Part shown: in pieces, positions 6,262-7,510 of the stretch
How positions within the stretch are numbered: the stretch's first letter is position 1
Layout of the letters: each line of letters starts with the position of its first letter
NCBI GenBank assembly: GCA_003139735.1
Contig: PLGA01000237.1
Location: forward strand, 5,875-13,384
DNA: 7,510 nt
Direction of reading: 5' to 3'
DNA from: Bryobacterales bacterium
Lineage (GTDB): Bacteria > Acidobacteriota > Terriglobia > Bryobacterales > Bryobacteraceae
The notes under the pieces: model-generated
Told to the model about the DNA's origin: nothing
Databases searched by the model: none
What the model saw: the letters and a program-made list of their open reading frames with translations, nothing else
Position numbers and translations under genes: made by a program

Positions 6262-6981
6262 GTGCGAAGGTTCTCTTGGTTTACAGTTTCCTTAATTTTA
6301 GGCGCCGGCGGCCTGTTTGCGCAGGAGTCACTGCCCAGATTCGGGGTGGGTATCAAGGTTTCCACCCTGGGCGCCGGAATCGAGGCTGCAACGGCGGTCA
6401 CCCGCAAGTCGAATGTGCGGGTCGGCTTCAACGATTTCTCCTATAGCGACACCTTCAACAAGGACGGCATCGCTTACGGAGGTACCCTGAACCTTCGGTC
6501 GTTTCAGGCCAATTACGATCAGTACCTCATCGGAGGGCTGCACATCAGCCCCGGCGTGCTGCTCTATGACGATAACCGCGGCACGGCGTCCGTCACGGCT
6601 CTCGCCGGACAATCGTTTACTCTGGGCAGCGCAACGTACTACAGCAATACACTCAACCCGGTAACCGGGAACGGCGCGCTCGGCTTTCAGTACAAGACCG
6701 CGCCGGAGCTGCTCATCGGGTTCGGAAACCTGCTGCCCCGGAACAGGCGGAAGCACTTCGCATTCAACTTCGAATTCGGCGCGGCCTACCAGGGATCGCC
6801 CGGCGTGACGCTCAATCTGACAGGCAGCGCCTGCACCAGCCCGGGCGTCAATTGCCAGAATGTCGCCACGACTCCCGCGATCCAATCCAACGTGATCGCC
6901 CAGCAGAACAAAATCAACGGCGACCTGAAAACCTTCAAATTTTACCCGGTGGTCTCGTTGGGCTTCGGCTACAAGTTCTAA
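6262..6981 (+). CDS. Predicted small outer-membrane beta-barrel protein
   Basis: A 239-residue protein that I cannot assign to a named family. It starts with a signal peptide (MRRFSWFTVSLILGAGGLFA, likely cleaved before QES). The mature part is rich in alternating hydrophobic and polar beta-type stretches with Gly and aromatic residues (for example VGIKVSTLGAGIEAAT, VRVGFNDFSYSD, LLIGFGNLLPR, HFAFNFEFGAAYQG). It ends in VVSLGFGYKF, and a C-terminal Phe is typical of proteins inserted by the BAM machinery. Two cysteines at about 193 and 201 (ACTSPGVNC) could form a disulfide in a loop. The GTG start is supported by GGAG at 6251-6254, seven bases upstream. It follows the permease by 129 bases and probably has its own promoter, though none is evident. 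Location in the outer membrane is inferred. Confidence 0.75.
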   Translation: MRRFSWFTVSLILGAGGLFAQESLPRFGVGIKVSTLGAGIEAATAVTRKSNVRVGFNDFSYSDTFNKDGIAYGGTLNLRSFQANYDQYLIGGLHISPGVLLYDDNRGTASVTALAGQSFTLGSATYYSNTLNPVTGNGALGFQYKTAPELLIGFGNLLPRNRRKHFAFNFEFGAAYQGSPGVTLNLTGSACTSPGVNCQNVATTPAIQSNVIAQQNKINGDLKTFKFYPVVSLGFGYKF

Positions 6982-7034
6982 GCGCGGTGTCCAGGAAACA
7001 ACTACACAGTGGGGCAGGCCATCGTTTTTTGTGG

Positions 7035-7074
7035 CCTGCCTTCTTCGGTGGGGCAGACCGGGGCGCCCACGCCT
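7035..7074. repeat. 40-base exact direct repeat, copy 1
   Basis: Identical base for base to 7140-7179, at an offset of 105 bases; the flanking bases on both sides differ. It begins CCTGCCTTCTTCGG and ends GCGCCCACGCCT. It lies inside the composite repeat block between the outer-membrane protein gene and galK. Confidence 0.9.
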
Positions 7075-7139
7075 GTGCCCCGTGGGCCTCCAGGCCTGCC
7101 ATGCCGGCTTCCGTGCCGGCATCTCTTGGGTTTTTCGAC

Positions 7140-7179
7140 CCTGCCTTCTTCGGTGGGGCAGACCGGGGCGCCCACGCCT
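7140..7179. repeat. 40-base exact direct repeat, copy 2
   Basis: Second copy of the 40-base repeat at 7035-7074. The 65 bases between the copies contain the ATGCCGGC/GCCGGCAT hairpin and the segment at 7084-7100 that matches the anti-sigma gene. Confidence 0.9.
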
Positions 7180-7234
7180 CTTGTGGGCCCGTCTGCCTTC
7201 TTCTGGCCTGTTGAGTTAATTCTTGGACACTACG

Positions 7235-7510
7235 CTAGCTTGCCAGTTCGCCGGCGCCGGCGGATGGTTTGCACTCGTAGACGCGCGGCGTAATGCCGAA
7301 CTTGCCCTCGTAGGCCTTCGCGATCTTCTCGCGGAACAGCGGCGCGGCGGCGGGCCGCATCATCGACACCGTGCAGCCGCCGAAGCCGCCGCCGGTCATG
7401 CGAGCGCCGTAGACGCCTTCGATCCCCAGCGCCGCTTCCGCCAGGAAATCGAGTTCTTCGCAGCTTACCTCGTAATCGTGCTGGAGGCTGCGGTGCGATT
7501 CCACCATCAG
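7235..7510 (-). CDS. galK: Galactokinase, C-terminal part
   Basis: The last 92 codons of a gene whose 5' part lies beyond the right edge. Galactokinase phosphorylates galactose to galactose-1-phosphate with ATP, the entry step of the Leloir pathway, in the cytoplasm. The visible part reads [21 protein letters not shown], then [19 protein letters not shown], the glycine-rich third motif of GHMP kinases, and ends [14 protein letters not shown], much like the ends of known GalK proteins. The ATG at 7507 is internal, since the conserved LMVESHRSL continues upstream of it; the frame stays open to 7510. The gene converges on the outer-membrane protein gene, with the repeat block between them. A related GHMP sugar kinase is possible but the motif wording favours galactokinase. 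Confidence 0.92.
   Translation of the reverse strand: MMVESHRSLQHDYEVSCEELDFLAEAALGIEGVYGARMTGGGFGGCTVSMMRPAAAPLFREKIAKAYEGKFGITPRVYECKPSAGAGELAS

Larger units (their letters stand above)
7009..7210. repeat. Composite GC-rich intergenic repeat block
   Basis: Most of the 253-base convergent gap is built of inverted repeats. GGCAGGCCA (7013-7021) pairs with TGGCCTGCC (7032-7040) around a loop holding six Ts. ATGCCGGC (7101-7108) pairs with GCCGGCAT (7115-7122). GCCCAC (7170-7175) pairs with GTGGGC (7183-7188). The 11-mer CTGCCTTCTTC occurs three times, at 7036, 7141 and 7193. Short open readings cross the block but have no support as genes. It resembles REP/BIME-like mosaic elements in structure only. 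Confidence 0.75.

Noticed and set aside
6328..7122. Minus-strand open reading (264 codons) opposite the outer-membrane protein gene and repeats
   Set aside because: It crosses the repeat block and opposes a gene with a signal peptide, ribosome binding site and barrel-like pattern.
7009..7210. CRISPR array
   Set aside because: Only two full repeat copies, unequal spacing to the third partial unit, internal hairpins instead of unique spacers, and no cas genes.
7009..7293. Short plus-strand readings across the repeat block with repeated SSVGQTGAPTP
   Set aside because: The peptide repetition simply follows the 40-base DNA repeat; there is no ribosome binding site, and the readings run into antisense galK.

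Overview
The window looks like chromosomal DNA from a high-GC, diderm, aerobic-type bacterium. The gene complement suggests an acidobacterium of the Bryobacterales/Solibacter type: an ECF sigma operon with a secretin-like partner, a short outer-membrane barrel protein, an HlyD-type adaptor with its ATPase, and GC-rich intergenic hairpin repeats. The taxonomic placement is inference from overall style; no rRNA or other marker gene is present.

Layout, left to right. (1) 1-288, plus strand: the 3' end of accA, the acetyl-CoA carboxylase carboxyltransferase alpha subunit. (2) 457-2666, plus strand: a two-gene export operon encoding a periplasmic adaptor of the HlyD/MacA type and a MacB/LolD-type ABC ATPase. 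No permease gene follows. (3) 2666-2707: two adjacent hairpins between convergent genes. (4) 4449 down to 2716, minus strand: a tightly coupled three-gene operon encoding an ECF sigma factor, a single-pass membrane protein that is probably its anti-sigma factor, and a small exported protein with a secretin N-domain-like region. The first two genes overlap as ATGA; the second and third are one base apart. (5) 4528-6132, plus strand: an L-lactate permease family transporter, divergent from the sigma operon. (6) 6262-6981, plus strand: a small predicted outer-membrane beta-barrel protein. (7) 6982-7234: a convergent intergenic region filled with hairpins and an exact 40-base direct repeat. (8) 7235-7510, minus strand: the 3' end of galK.

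Most of the window is ordinary metabolism and transport. Two things stand out. One is the sigma/anti-sigma/mini-secretin operon, which could be a compact envelope-signalling unit whose third gene is too short to be a full secretin. The other is a family of GGCAGGCC-loop-GGCCTGCC hairpins that occurs in the intergenic block near galK and also, twice and in frame, inside the coding sequence of the anti-sigma gene, in the low-complexity linker between its membrane segment and its C-terminal tail.
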